From contig JAFLBB010000002.1 in assembly GCA_017304135.1 (NCBI GenBank), positions 55,587-119,586 on the forward strand: 64,000 bases of DNA. The letters are read 5' to 3'. The position numbers and the translations under genes were made by a program. Shown piece by piece: positions 21,084 to 29,831 of this stretch (position 1 is the stretch's first letter; every line of letters begins with the position of its first letter). The DNA comes from Acidobacteriota bacterium. Its GTDB lineage: Bacteria > Acidobacteriota > Terriglobia > Bryobacterales > Bryobacteraceae. The notes under the pieces are model-generated. The model ran no database searches. It was not told where the DNA came from and saw only the letters and a list, made by a program, of their open reading frames with translations.

Positions 21084-23630
21084 CTACTTGTAGTTCACGA
21101 AGAAGGGACTCGACCAGGCGATCTGCCCATCGGCCTGCATCAGGCGGACGTAGTAATAGTGGCGCGCGCCGAGATCGGCCTTGTCCAGGTAGGAGAGGCT
21201 GACGTCCTGCGTTCCAGGCTCAGCCGTGTAGACGACCTCGCTGTCGCGGATCACTTCCACGCGCGCTACCTTCGCCGTGCCACGCGCCTTCACGGTGATG
21301 GGCAGTTGTTTCACCGTCTTCAGTTCATCTCCCATGAAGTAACGCCCCATGCGGACGTCGAGAATGATGTTGTCGGTAGCGCCATAGGTGTGGCGGCGGC
21401 GGATGCCATCAAGCACGCCCTGGCGCGATACGTTGTCCGTATAGACCAGCGCGTAGCTGATGTGCGTGGAGCCGTGGTCCGAACTCGTCACGATACCGAG
21501 CTTGTAGCCCTTGGCCCAGGCGTTGTTCACCATGCCCGCCGGTTGATATCCGGCGACGTTCATGTGTTGATCGTCCTTGCCCGCGGCGGCGACATAGGGG
21601 AATCCCAGCTTCTCGTAGCTGGTGCGCGCGCCCTGGAAAATCTCGACCACGGGTTCGAGTTCCGGATCATTGTCGCGCCAGTCGGTGCCCATGCGCGTTC
21701 CTGATGTGTGCGAAATCGCGATGCCGTTGCGGCCCCGGATTTCCTCATAGAGCAGCTTCGTGTCGTTCTCCACCAGGTCGCCCGAGCCCACGCCCGGTTC
21801 ATCGCCGAGCGGACTGACGCCAAGGCCGAAGGCCGCCGTGCCCGAACGCATGAAGAACGGCGAGACGCGGGACTCGGAGCGCTTGGCGAAGAACATGTTG
21901 CGGTGGCCGTTCGGATAAGTGGCGCTACGCTCGTAGCCGAAGATGGGCAGGTACAACCCCGGCACGTGGTACATGTCGGTCATCTTCTGCGTGTACCACC
22001 ACCAGTAGGGCCAGGCCCCGCCCTGGTGGTCAGTTGAGGCGCCGAAGTCCATAGATGCGGCATCGACCATATAGCGGTAGAAGTCCTGCAGCGAGCCGTC
22101 GGACGCACCGCCGCCATCCCAGCTCAGCTCTGTGTGTCGGTGGAAATCGCCGCGGACGATGGAGTTCTTCTTCCCGTTGAGCACCACGGAGTAGCCGCGG
22201 ATGGCCTTTAGATCGGCCCCTTCGTTGGCGTGCGCCAGTTCCACCCGCAGGGTTTCGGACGGGGGGGTGCCCCACTGTAGCGTCGTGGCGGCGGCTGCCT
22301 CCAGCTTTCCGGCGATCACGCGCTGGCGTTTCGGCTTGTGATAGTAGGCCTCGCCGCGCGTATCGGAATCCCACACCATCCACAGCGTGCGGTCCTTGGC
22401 GAGCACGGCGTTCATGCGGGTGGAAGAGCGCCCGCGCGAATCGTCTAACACCTTGGCCGCGCTCCAGGCCGCGCCGTCGAGATGCGACACGCGGTACTCC
22501 CAATAGCCGCGATTGCCGCGCGGCTGCACGGCCTGGTTGTAGCGCGTTTTGGCGACCACGAACACCGACCCGGCTCCGTCGCTGAAGACATGAGGCTGGT
22601 AGGTGTTGGAATCGCTGAACGGCTCATTGACGGGCTGTGCCGGATCGCGCCACGTTCCATTGTCGTAGCAGCGGATGCGCGGTTCACGCACACCGCCCAG
22701 CACGACGCCCTTGGCAGCGCTGCGGACGATGTAGCCCTGGTCCTTGCCCCAGCCCGGCGCGCCGGCTTCATAAGCCACCCAGACGCGCCCCGACGTATCC
22801 ACCGCCACTGTCGCCCGGGCTTCGAACCGGGCGCTCTCGGCCACGGCCATCGCCGCGCCAGCCTTGCCTCCCGATACACGGCTCAACATCACGTCGTAGT
22901 TGCCTTTGGCATAGGTGTCCCAGGCGACCCATGCGTTGCCCGAAACGTCGAAGGCGATGGCCGGCTCCCAATCGTTGGCCGCATGATCGGTGACGCGCAC
23001 ATCGGCGCCCCACTTCTCGCCCTCAAGGGCCTTCATCATGATGTTGGCGTAGGGCCGTGCCACCGGCGCGTTCGAGGCCACGTCCTTGCGCGCGCGGAAC
23101 GCCTGCCACACCACGGCCATGCCGCCCGTGCCGTCGGGCGCCAGGCGTGGATTCACGTCAGGCAGGGGATCGCTGGTCAAACGCTCCAGCGGGCCCCACT
23201 CCTGCTTGGCCGGATCAAAGCGGCGCGCATAGAGATCCCAGTTGGCGCCCACCATCTGGCTCCACACCACCCAGACGCGATTTTGTGCATCGACGCCCAC
23301 TTGCGGCAACCAGGCGTCACCCGAGGTATTCGGCACCCACTGCAAGTTCCCCCACGCCCCATTGGCATAGGGGCGAATGCCGATGTCGTCGCGATCGCCG
23401 ACAAAGCTCAGCCAGGCCGCCCACAGCGTTCCATCCGGAGCCTGGGCGATGGAGGGCAGATCGTCGTGGCGGAACTCATGGCCAATCTCCGTCCCGGCCA
23501 CGCGCCCGCCGGCGTTCGATGCCATGGCACGGGGGGCATTGGCGCTCTTTTTCTTTTTCTGCTGAGCCTGCGAATCGGAAGGAAGCAACCACACCGCAAG
23601 GAGAAGAACAGCCATCATGAGGCGACGCAT
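21084..23630 (-). CDS. Exported two-part protein: beta-propeller plus DUF3604 (PHP-like) domain
   Basis: The 848-residue protein has a signal peptide (MMAVLLLAVWLLPSDSQAQ). Residues 45-450 read as sialidase-like propeller repeats (DDLPSIAQAPDGTLWAAW, PQVGVDAQNRVWVVWSQ, WEPAIAFDVSGNAWVAWD). From about residue 490 a DUF3604 domain begins with RGDFHRHTELSWDGG and later STDHQGG and GIAISHTSGT, His/Asp clusters resembling metal-binding PHP-type phosphoesterases. DUF3604 proteins occur with sulfatases and glycan-degrading genes, but their substrate is unsettled. The promoter is unusually clear (TTGACG, 17 bases, CATAAT) and lies only eight bases from the ATG. Domain assignment good, activity unknown. 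Confidence 0.8.
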   Translation of the reverse strand: MRRLMMAVLLLAVWLLPSDSQAQQKKKKSANAPRAMASNAGGRVAGTEIGHEFRHDDLPSIAQAPDGTLWAAWLSFVGDRDDIGIRPYANGAWGNLQWVPNTSGDAWLPQVGVDAQNRVWVVWSQMVGANWDLYARRFDPAKQEWGPLERLTSDPLPDVNPRLAPDGTGGMAVVWQAFRARKDVASNAPVARPYANIMMKALEGEKWGADVRVTDHAANDWEPAIAFDVSGNAWVAWDTYAKGNYDVMLSRVSGGKAGAAMAVAESARFEARATVAVDTSGRVWVAYEAGAPGWGKDQGYIVRSAAKGVVLGGVREPRIRCYDNGTWRDPAQPVNEPFSDSNTYQPHVFSDGAGSVFVVAKTRYNQAVQPRGNRGYWEYRVSHLDGAAWSAAKVLDDSRGRSSTRMNAVLAKDRTLWMVWDSDTRGEAYYHKPKRQRVIAGKLEAAAATTLQWGTPPSETLRVELAHANEGADLKAIRGYSVVLNGKKNSIVRGDFHRHTELSWDGGGASDGSLQDFYRYMVDAASMDFGASTDHQGGAWPYWWWYTQKMTDMYHVPGLYLPIFGYERSATYPNGHRNMFFAKRSESRVSPFFMRSGTAAFGLGVSPLGDEPGVGSGDLVENDTKLLYEEIRGRNGIAISHTSGTRMGTDWRDNDPELEPVVEIFQGARTSYEKLGFPYVAAAGKDDQHMNVAGYQPAGMVNNAWAKGYKLGIVTSSDHGSTHISYALVYTDNVSRQGVLDGIRRRHTYGATDNIILDVRMGRYFMGDELKTVKQLPITVKARGTAKVARVEVIRDSEVVYTAEPGTQDVSLSYLDKADLGARHYYYVRLMQADGQIAWSSPFFVNYK

Positions 23631-23638
23631 GACATGGC

Positions 23639-23667
23639 ATTATGTGATGCCCTGCCGCCGGCGTCAA
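23639..23667 (-). promoter_or_regulatory. Sigma-70-type promoter of the DUF3604 gene
   Basis: On the minus strand TTGACG (23667-23662), a 17-base spacer and CATAAT (23644-23639) match the -35 and -10 consensus at five of six positions each. The -10 ends eight bases before the ATG at 23630, so the transcript would be leaderless or nearly so. There is no ribosome-binding site. Confidence 0.75.
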
Positions 23668-23685
23668 TGAGTTGCGATGGCGTGC

Positions 23686-24477
23686 CTACTGAGGTTTCAA
23701 CGGCTCAGCCGTCGATCCGCCCAGACCCGCATACGACTCCTTCACCTTCGACACCTTGCTGCCGTTGAATGTTACAAAGGTGATCTTGCCCGGCGGCAGT
23801 CCGTAGACCCAGTCCTCGAGTTCCTCGCCATCCTTGATCTCGCGCGATTTCGCCCGAGGCCGCCCCATGGCGAGCAGAACCTGTTCGCGGTCCATCCCCT
23901 CGACCACGCGCTTCTCGCGGATGGCCGCCTGAATGGGTTCGGGCAGGTTCTCCACGTAGTTCTCCGTCGCCGAGCGCTTCTCGAAATCGAGCACCGGCTT
24001 GAGCATCTTTTTGAGCTCTGTCGCCTTCACCGGGGGCACACCATTGGGAAACTCGACCACAAGCAGGGTTCCCAGCGTGGGGTTGCCGCCCTGCCCGATC
24101 GGCGCCGTGCGCGAGCCCGTACCCATCTCGATCCGCTCGTACCACTTCCGTCCGGACTTGAGGCCGCCGTTCAATTCCAGCCTGATCGCGTCGTCGTCCA
24201 CTTCCACTTTGGTGATCTGCACCAGGTCGCCCGACCGCGCCGCCGGCCCCAATTCGCGCGCCGCATCATCCCACTTTTCCCGGTCGCCGATTTTTCCTTC
24301 CGCCGTCAGCGGCAGCGCTTTTTTCGAGCGCGGAATGCCGATTTTGGCTGTCGCATACTCAGCAGTGAGGCCGCGCATGATTTCGATGCGCTCCTCCGGC
24401 GTCAGCTTATTCTTGGCCCCCGCCATCACACACAACCCCAGCAGCGCGGCAATCACGGCCAGACAGCGTACCGTCAT
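23686..24477 (-). CDS. Exported protein with a BamE/SmpA-like C-terminal region
   Basis: The 263-residue product has a signal peptide (CLAVIAALLGLCVMAGA). The middle is beta-rich with no known motif. The last 75 residues, starting VVEGMDREQVLLAMGRPRAK and continuing to EELEDWVYGLPPGKITFVTF, resemble the small BamE/SmpA fold, where 'G-----V---LG-P' is the hallmark. BamE itself helps assemble outer-membrane proteins, but this protein is larger and not a standard BamE. Its ATG overlaps the stop of the CPBP protease gene by four bases, placing it last in a four-gene coupled operon. Exact role unknown. Confidence 0.65.
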   Translation of the reverse strand: MTVRCLAVIAALLGLCVMAGAKNKLTPEERIEIMRGLTAEYATAKIGIPRSKKALPLTAEGKIGDREKWDDAARELGPAARSGDLVQITKVEVDDDAIRLELNGGLKSGRKWYERIEMGTGSRTAPIGQGGNPTLGTLLVVEFPNGVPPVKATELKKMLKPVLDFEKRSATENYVENLPEPIQAAIREKRVVEGMDREQVLLAMGRPRAKSREIKDGEELEDWVYGLPPGKITFVTFNGSKVSKVKESYAGLGGSTAEPLKPQ

Positions 24478-25400
24478 GACTCGCTCCTTTCGCCCAAGGC
24501 CCCCGGCTCGAGCAACACCAACCGCTGCGGCTGCACAGGCGCCTTATATAAACCCGCCAGCAGGAGCAATAATGCGCACAGGCTCAACAATCCGCCTTCG
24601 GGGCCATAGTCACCGCCCGACCACAGCGCGTCGAGCTTCCACTGCAACTCCACCCCCGTCACCCTCATTGTAAAGCCGCTTAAATTCACACCCAGCAGCG
24701 GCAATGTCCAGTTCCAGCCCGCATGAACCCCGATGGCCAGCCATAGATCGCCCGAGCGCAGAACACACCAGCCCAGAGCCACGCCCCAGAGGAACGTGTT
24801 GACGAGCCCTAAATAGGAGACGTTCATATTGCCGGAATGTGCCGCCGCGAAGAGCACGCCCATCGGCAGCAGGGTGGCGAAGGCACCAAAGCGCCGCACC
24901 ATGATCTGAAACCCGTAGCCGCGGAACATCAATTCCTCGCCCACCACGCCAAACAGCAGGAGAACGAAGAAATACGCCAGCGTGGCCCAGCCCGAGGGCT
25001 TCTCCGCCGACTCCTTCCAGCTCGCCAGCCCCATCGCCAATGGGATGAGAACCGTGAGCGCAGCCACCGCCGCCCCCCCCAACAGGCCGTAGGCCAGGTG
25101 GCGCAACGAAGCCCCGCTCCAACCCAACCCGACCTCGGCGAACGACCGCCGCTCGTAGATCCGCAGGCAGATGACGTTGGCAATCGCCGCCGCGCCGAAT
25201 ACCGCCGCCACGAAGGTAATCAGCGTATCGGCCGCCACATAGAACAGCGGCGCCAGAAGCAACATGCCGAACCAGCAGAAGAAGGCATAGATGACGATGC
25301 GGATGATCGTGCTGGCCACAGAGCCTCCAGCCGCCTGCGCCGGCGGCGTAACTCCGGACCGCTCCGGCACGCCCGCCTGCGGCTGGTTCTCATTCGTCAC
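24474..25400 (-). CDS. CPBP-family intramembrane metalloprotease
   Basis: The 308-residue protein has a short cytoplasmic leader and about eight membrane helices. It carries the CPBP (type II CAAX-protease-like) motifs in order: GEELMFRGYGFQI (glutamates and arginine of motif 1), FAAAHSGNMN (motif 2 His) and IGVHAGWNW (motif 3 His). These membrane proteases process prenylated or other membrane substrates, or serve in bacteriocin self-immunity. The GTG at 25400 overlaps the GHMP kinase stop (GTGA), which is why it was preferred over the open frame extending to 25544. The motif set is complete, so activity is plausible; the substrate is unknown. Confidence 0.85.
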   Translation of the reverse strand: MTNENQPQAGVPERSGVTPPAQAAGGSVASTIIRIVIYAFFCWFGMLLLAPLFYVAADTLITFVAAVFGAAAIANVICLRIYERRSFAEVGLGWSGASLRHLAYGLLGGAAVAALTVLIPLAMGLASWKESAEKPSGWATLAYFFVLLLFGVVGEELMFRGYGFQIMVRRFGAFATLLPMGVLFAAAHSGNMNVSYLGLVNTFLWGVALGWCVLRSGDLWLAIGVHAGWNWTLPLLGVNLSGFTMRVTGVELQWKLDALWSGGDYGPEGGLLSLCALLLLLAGLYKAPVQPQRLVLLEPGALGERSES

Positions 25401-26404
25401 GCCGCGACCTTCACCCGCACGCCCTTCGGGGCCACTTTCACGTCGAGCACCTCGGCCCCTTCGGCCGTGATCAACTCGCTCACCTTCTTTTTGGCGTCCG
25501 GCTCCACCATAAACACGACGCAACCGCCGCCGCCCGCGCCGCACACCTTGGCGCCGCGTGCGCCGGCTTTCCGGGTCACCTCAATCAGCCGGTCAATCAG
25601 CGGCGTCGTAATGGTCGGGCAGTTCTTTCGCCTGTTGGCCCATTCCTCGCGCACCAGCCGCGCCACTTCCGCCCAATCCTGCTTCTCGAGGGCACGCCGC
25701 ATGCCGTAGGCGATGGCGGCAATCTGCTCGAAGTTCTTGTGCACCTGTTTGTCGCCGTTGATGTGGGCCTTCATCACTTCCCAGTTGTTGATGCCCGAAT
25801 TCCGCGGCGCGCCGGTGTAGACGAGCACGAAGCGCGAGTTGAACTCATCCAGGTTGACGGGAATCTCGATGCGCCGGATGCCCGCTGGCGACATCTCCAT
25901 CACGCTCACACCGCCGTACATGGCCGGATAGTAATCCTGCGAACCGGTGGGCACGCGGATCACCTGCGACTCGATGTTTTGGCAGATTTCGCGCAGCTTC
26001 TCGGTGGAGTGCGGCGACCCGGCCAGCCGGTTGAAGGCATGCGCGATGGAGATCATGAGCGCCGACGAGCCGCTGATGCCGGCTCCGGCAGGGGCCTCGG
26101 AGTGCGTATCGACGCTGATGCCGGTGGCCGGGGCCCAGAACCGCAGCTGCCATCCAAGCAGCGGCAGTTTCTGCTTCTTGGCATCGCTCATCGCCTGCAA
26201 GGAGGCAAACGTCTCTTCCAGTTCCAGATCGCGAGACCGCAGCACGATCTGCTTGTCGCGGCGCGTCTCCAGCGTGCAGTGCGTGTAGCGGTCCACGGCG
26301 AAGTTCACCGTACAGGCGTTTGGATGATAGAGATAGAGTGGCCAGATGTCGAGTGTGCCGCCGGCCAGGTCCACGCGGCACGGGGATTTGGAAGAGAGTT
26401 TCAT
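25397..26404 (-). CDS. GHMP-family sugar kinase
   Basis: The 335-residue cytoplasmic enzyme shows the three GHMP motifs: PCRVDLAGGTLDI near residue 8, the ATP-binding SEAPAGAGISGSSAL near residue 102, and KVCGAGGGGCVVFM near residue 290. The start and overall length resemble D-glycero-D-manno-heptose-7-phosphate kinase and related sugar or mevalonate kinases. It probably phosphorylates a sugar or sugar phosphate for nucleotide-sugar synthesis, but no heptose genes are nearby, so the substrate is left open. It starts 10 bases after the permease gene and overlaps the CPBP gene by four bases. Confidence 0.85.
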   Translation of the reverse strand: MKLSSKSPCRVDLAGGTLDIWPLYLYHPNACTVNFAVDRYTHCTLETRRDKQIVLRSRDLELEETFASLQAMSDAKKQKLPLLGWQLRFWAPATGISVDTHSEAPAGAGISGSSALMISIAHAFNRLAGSPHSTEKLREICQNIESQVIRVPTGSQDYYPAMYGGVSVMEMSPAGIRRIEIPVNLDEFNSRFVLVYTGAPRNSGINNWEVMKAHINGDKQVHKNFEQIAAIAYGMRRALEKQDWAEVARLVREEWANRRKNCPTITTPLIDRLIEVTRKAGARGAKVCGAGGGGCVVFMVEPDAKKKVSELITAEGAEVLDVKVAPKGVRVKVAA

Positions 26405-26414
26405 AGTGAATTCC

Positions 26415-27179
26415 TTAGGATATCGTGAGCGGGCGCGCGTTCTCGATCCTCCTCAAACACCACAGCCACAGGGCGTAAGAGGCGATCGCGCACAAACCCA
26501 CGCCGGCAAGGGCCGCCCACGGCATCACGTCGGGCAGGAACAGCGATGCAACCCACCCCTTGACGCGGCTGGGCGCATACGGACCCACCAGCAACAGGCC
26601 CGCCAGGAACGCCAGAAACGCCATGCGCACGGAGCGCTCGGCCTCAGCCGGTGTCTGAACCCGCAGCGCCAGCATGGCGCCTACGCAGGCCGTGAACAAG
26701 CTGAACGCGGCACTGGCGGCAAGCAGGGGAACCAGGAAGGCGGCCGGAGGCGTCATCAAACGTCCACTTCCGTGGGCGGCGGTCAATGTCGCCAGCGCCA
26801 GCGCGTACAACACGAGCGCTCCGGCCAGCCCCGCCGCCGCGGTGGCCAGAACCTTGCCCAACAGAAACTCCGGCCGCGGGCACGGCGGATCCCACCAGCC
26901 CTCCAACATGCGCCGGCTCTTGTCTTCGCTGAAACTCGCCACCGTGATCTTGGATTGAAACAAGGGCGCCGAGCAAGCGTATACGGCCTGCAGGAACGGC
27001 TCCATGAAGTCCATCCCCAGATCCCAGGGAACGTACACGCCCAACCCCGACCAGAACGCAGCCACCAGGAGGGCGCCCCGCCACCCGCCGATGCGTTCCG
27101 GCACGTCGCGCAACTCGGCCCGGACGGTGGCCCACACCGCGGCTGCGCCCCCATCCGCACGGTACAATGGCTGCGTCAT
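26415..27179 (-). CDS. ABC-2-type membrane permease-like protein
   Basis: The 254-residue protein has about six hydrophobic helices (ALLVAAFWSGLGVYVP, VLATAAAGLAGALVLYALALATL, AAFLVPLLAASAAFSLFTACVGAML, RMAFLAFLAGLLLVGPYA, and a C-terminal pair). After the first helix comes a segment with KSRRMLEGWWDPPCPRPEFLLGK, a layout common in ABC-2 permeases, where a loop before the second helix carries charged residues. No ATP-binding subunit is encoded nearby. GAGGGA lies just before the ATG at 27179, which was preferred to the in-frame start at 27239. It heads the operon with the GHMP kinase and CPBP protease. Transported substrate unknown. Confidence 0.65.
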   Translation of the reverse strand: MTQPLYRADGGAAAVWATVRAELRDVPERIGGWRGALLVAAFWSGLGVYVPWDLGMDFMEPFLQAVYACSAPLFQSKITVASFSEDKSRRMLEGWWDPPCPRPEFLLGKVLATAAAGLAGALVLYALALATLTAAHGSGRLMTPPAAFLVPLLAASAAFSLFTACVGAMLALRVQTPAEAERSVRMAFLAFLAGLLLVGPYAPSRVKGWVASLFLPDVMPWAALAGVGLCAIASYALWLWCLRRIENARPLTIS

Positions 27180-27210
27180 TCCCTCATCAGTGTAAGGAGT
27201 TTCCGACGCC

Positions 27211-27957
27211 ATGACACGCCGCACCGCCGTACTCGCCATCGCCGCCTTCTCCGCAGCCCTTGCCGGCTACGGATTCCAGGCCGTCCGCAAACCCGCCGCC
27301 ACCATTGACCCGCTGATTGCCGGTTTCTCGAAGACCACCGTAGCCAGCGTCGCCGACGCCGTCGACCAGATCATCGGCAAGCGCGGCTTCATGTCGCACG
27401 ACATGCGCCCCCGCGTCAGCGGCAAGTTCGTGGGCCGCGCCCGCACGGCCCTGTTGCGCGAAACCACTCCTGAAAAGGCCAGCCCCACGCTCAGCGCCAA
27501 GCACTCAGTGGAAATGATCGATACGGCCAAACCAGGTGAAGTCGGCGTGATCGTGATTGAGAATGGCCTCGACGTGGCCGGCCTGGGCGGGCTGATGGGC
27601 ACGGCGGCTAAGGTTCGCGGAATGGCTGGCATTGTGATTGACGGCGGCGTCCGCGATGTCCCCGAAGTCCGCGCGCTGGGCCTCCCGGTTTACTCCCGCA
27701 GCGTCGTTCCGTCCAGTTCGGTCGGGCGTTACGCCACCGTCGCCAACGGCATTCCGGTGAAGTGCGCCGGTGTGGATGTGGCCCCTGGCGACCTCATTGT
27801 CGCTGGTGAAGACGGCGTTGTGGTGGTGCCGCAGGAGCGGGCCATGGATGTGCTCAAACGCGCTCAGGAGATCGATGAGCGCGAAACGAAGATGCTGCCG
27901 CTCATTCGCGAACTCAAGGAACTCGGCAAAGCCGTGGCAAAGTTCAACAGGATCTAG
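27211..27957 (+). CDS. RraA-family protein with a signal peptide
   Basis: RraA-like proteins are trimers that either inhibit RNase E or act as metal-dependent aldolases/decarboxylases. This 248-residue member carries the family core ADAVDQIIGKRGFM, PGEVGVIVIENG, GGLMGTAAKVRGMAGIVID and GGVRDVPEV, including the Arg-Asp pair near residue 150 used for substrate and metal binding in the aldolases. Unlike cytoplasmic RraA it begins with TRRTAVLAIAAFSAALAGYG, a likely signal peptide or membrane anchor, so an RNase E role is unlikely. AAGGAG precedes the ATG and TACAAT lies at 27163-27168. It is divergent from the permease operon. An exported lyase role is inference. Confidence 0.8.
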   Translation: MTRRTAVLAIAAFSAALAGYGFQAVRKPAATIDPLIAGFSKTTVASVADAVDQIIGKRGFMSHDMRPRVSGKFVGRARTALLRETTPEKASPTLSAKHSVEMIDTAKPGEVGVIVIENGLDVAGLGGLMGTAAKVRGMAGIVIDGGVRDVPEVRALGLPVYSRSVVPSSSVGRYATVANGIPVKCAGVDVAPGDLIVAGEDGVVVVPQERAMDVLKRAQEIDERETKMLPLIRELKELGKAVAKFNRI

Positions 27958-27971
27958 CCCTGGCAGGGCTA
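27955..27971 (+). terminator. Short hairpin at the end of the RraA-like gene
   Basis: TAGCCCT and AGGGCTA form a perfect seven-base-pair stem around GGC, starting at the stop codon itself. No T-run follows, so it may be a weak terminator or an mRNA-stabilising stem. The 85 bases between it and the PilZ gene show no other structure apart from a repeated GATAT motif (28031 and 28052). Confidence 0.35.
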
Positions 27972-28056
27972 AGAAATCTAAGGTATTTTCGTCTAGAGGG
28001 CCTTGCCTAAACCTCCAACCGCCGGACGTCGATATGTGAAGTGTTAGCGACGATAT

Positions 28057-28401
28057 ATGAAAGAGCGCCGTTCCGAAACCAGGCTGCTGTGCGCCGACCT
28101 CATTGAGGTTGAGTGGAAAGACAAAACCGGCCGCCGCCGCCGTTCGGTGGCCAATCTTGAGGACATCTCCAAGTCCGGCGCCTGCCTGCAATTGGACCTG
28201 GCCATCCCGTTGAAGACTCCGGTCCGCATCCGCTATGAGCGCGGCGACCTCGACGGTGTGGTCCGCTACTGTGTGTATCGCGAGATTGGCTACTTCCTCG
28301 GCATCGAGTTCGAACCCGGGCAGAAGTGGAACGAGCGGACCTTCCGCCCGCTGCACCTCTTCGATCCGCGTCGCCTCACGCAGCAAACCGAGAACAGCTA
28401 G
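28057..28401 (+). CDS. PilZ-domain protein (probable c-di-GMP receptor)
   Basis: The 114-residue protein is a single PilZ domain. The c-di-GMP-binding motifs are both present: an RRSETR start (residues 4-9, the RxxxR element) and DISKSGACL near residue 38 (the D/NxSxxG element). The remainder (VRIRYERG, GYFLGIEFE) fits the beta-barrel. Such stand-alone PilZ proteins act as cytoplasmic receptors that pass the c-di-GMP signal to motility, adhesion or secretion. Neither neighbour gives a target. The possible ligand residues are intact, so binding is likely. It converges on the PLP-enzyme gene. Confidence 0.88.
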   Translation: MKERRSETRLLCADLIEVEWKDKTGRRRRSVANLEDISKSGACLQLDLAIPLKTPVRIRYERGDLDGVVRYCVYREIGYFLGIEFEPGQKWNERTFRPLHLFDPRRLTQQTENS

Positions 28402-28476
28402 CCGAGAATTGCTAGCCAGGCCACAGCCAGCACCTACGATGCGGAAACCTACTCTACTTGCCCGCCGCTTCCGCCC

Positions 28477-29751
28477 CTACAGCTTCCCCAGAGCTTGTTC
28501 AAAGTCGGCCAACAGATCGCGCCAATCTTCCGTTCCCACCGACAACCGGACCAGCCCTTCGCCGATTTCGGCCTCCGCCAGTTCCGCCTCGCTGAGCGGA
28601 GAATGCGTGGTCGTCATGGGATGGCAGGCCAGAGTTTCCACTCCCCCCAAGGACACCGCATTCCGGGCAATCCGCAGGTGCCGCAGGAAATCGAACGCAG
28701 CGGCTTTACCGCCCTTCAGATCAAGTGACACCAGAGCCCCCGGATAGTCGCACTGCTCGTTGCGGATTGCAGTCTGCTCCGGATCGGTGAATAGCGACGG
28801 ATACCACACGCGTTCGATGCGCGGATGCGACTTCAGATGCTCGGCAATGCGTTGGGCGTTCTTACTCGCCCGGTTCATGCGTAGCGCCACGGTCGGCAGA
28901 CGCCCGTCCAGCATCCAGCATTCGTCCGGCGGCAGGATGTTTCCAAAGATCACACGCCGCGCCTTCATCATCTGGATCAGCGCGACGTCGCGCGCCAGCG
29001 CCGCACCGGCTAGCAGATCGCTGAACCCTGAGAGATATTTTGTCGCCGAGTAGAGCACGAGGTCGGCCCCGTGCAGAAGAGGGTGCTGAAACACCGGACC
29101 AAGAAAGGTGTTGTCGACCATCACCAGGGGCGGCGCGGCCCCATTCGCTTTGTGCCGCGCGTGAGCAACCTCAGCCGCCTTTTTGATGCTCGTCATGCGC
29201 AGGGTGGGATTGGCCGGGGTTTCGATGAAGACAATCCGCAAGTTGGCCGCTCCCGCGATGGCTTCTTCGAGCCGCCTCATGTTTCCTGCCGGGACGGGAA
29301 TTCCCTTCAGCCCGAAGGGTTCCAGGAACTCGTGGATCAGGTGCTGTGTTCCGCCGTACACGGGCACTGTGTAGACGACGCTGTCTCCCGGGCCGGCAAA
29401 AGTCGTCATCGCCGTCATGATCGCGGCCATGCCGGAGTTGAACACCGCCGCCTCCTGCGCCCCGGTTTCGAGCGGCACCATCTGATCCTCGACAATCTCC
29501 GCGTTGGGATGATTCAAGCGGGCATAGATCAGCTCGACGTTTTCCCCCTCGGCCGCCTTCGACTTGCCCGAGGCCACCGAAAATGCCCGCTCCGCCGCCT
29601 CTGGACTCGAGAACACATAGGTGGAGCTTCGGAACACCGCCGGCCGCGCCGAGCCCACTGACAAGCGCGGATCAAACCCGCGCGTCAGCACCTCCGTCGA
29701 GGCCCGCAACCCCGCCGCGTGCGGATGAACGCTCTCCTTCGATTGGCTCAT
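28477..29751 (-). CDS. PLP-dependent Cys/Met metabolism enzyme (cystathionine gamma-synthase family)
   Basis: This cytoplasmic fold-type I PLP enzyme belongs to the cystathionine gamma-synthase/methionine gamma-lyase family. The 424-residue protein shows YARLNHPNAEIVEDQM (the Y-R-xNP phosphate-binding region), NSGMAAIMTAM, VYGGTQHLI, VMVDNTFLGP and the PLP lysine in YSATKYLSG. The C-terminal SLGGVETLACHP is typical of the family. It is slightly longer than usual near residue 65 (ASGKSKAAEGENV). Whether it makes cystathionine, breaks methionine or acts on another thiol substrate cannot be told. GGAGGTGG lies upstream of the ATG, with a TAGACT -10-like element further up. Confidence 0.88.
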   Translation of the reverse strand: MSQSKESVHPHAAGLRASTEVLTRGFDPRLSVGSARPAVFRSSTYVFSSPEAAERAFSVASGKSKAAEGENVELIYARLNHPNAEIVEDQMVPLETGAQEAAVFNSGMAAIMTAMTTFAGPGDSVVYTVPVYGGTQHLIHEFLEPFGLKGIPVPAGNMRRLEEAIAGAANLRIVFIETPANPTLRMTSIKKAAEVAHARHKANGAAPPLVMVDNTFLGPVFQHPLLHGADLVLYSATKYLSGFSDLLAGAALARDVALIQMMKARRVIFGNILPPDECWMLDGRLPTVALRMNRASKNAQRIAEHLKSHPRIERVWYPSLFTDPEQTAIRNEQCDYPGALVSLDLKGGKAAAFDFLRHLRIARNAVSLGGVETLACHPMTTTHSPLSEAELAEAEIGEGLVRLSVGTEDWRDLLADFEQALGKL

Positions 29752-29831
29752 GGAAGCACCACCTCCGCCCCCAGTCTAGGAGACCCACGCGTGAAAGCGA
29801 ACCCCTCCGCCGGTATCGTCGTCCTGCAGCC

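Noticed and set aside
28397..28416. Repeated GCTAGC as an attachment site
   Set aside because: Only six bases repeated, next to a stop codon, with no integrase or transferred block nearby.
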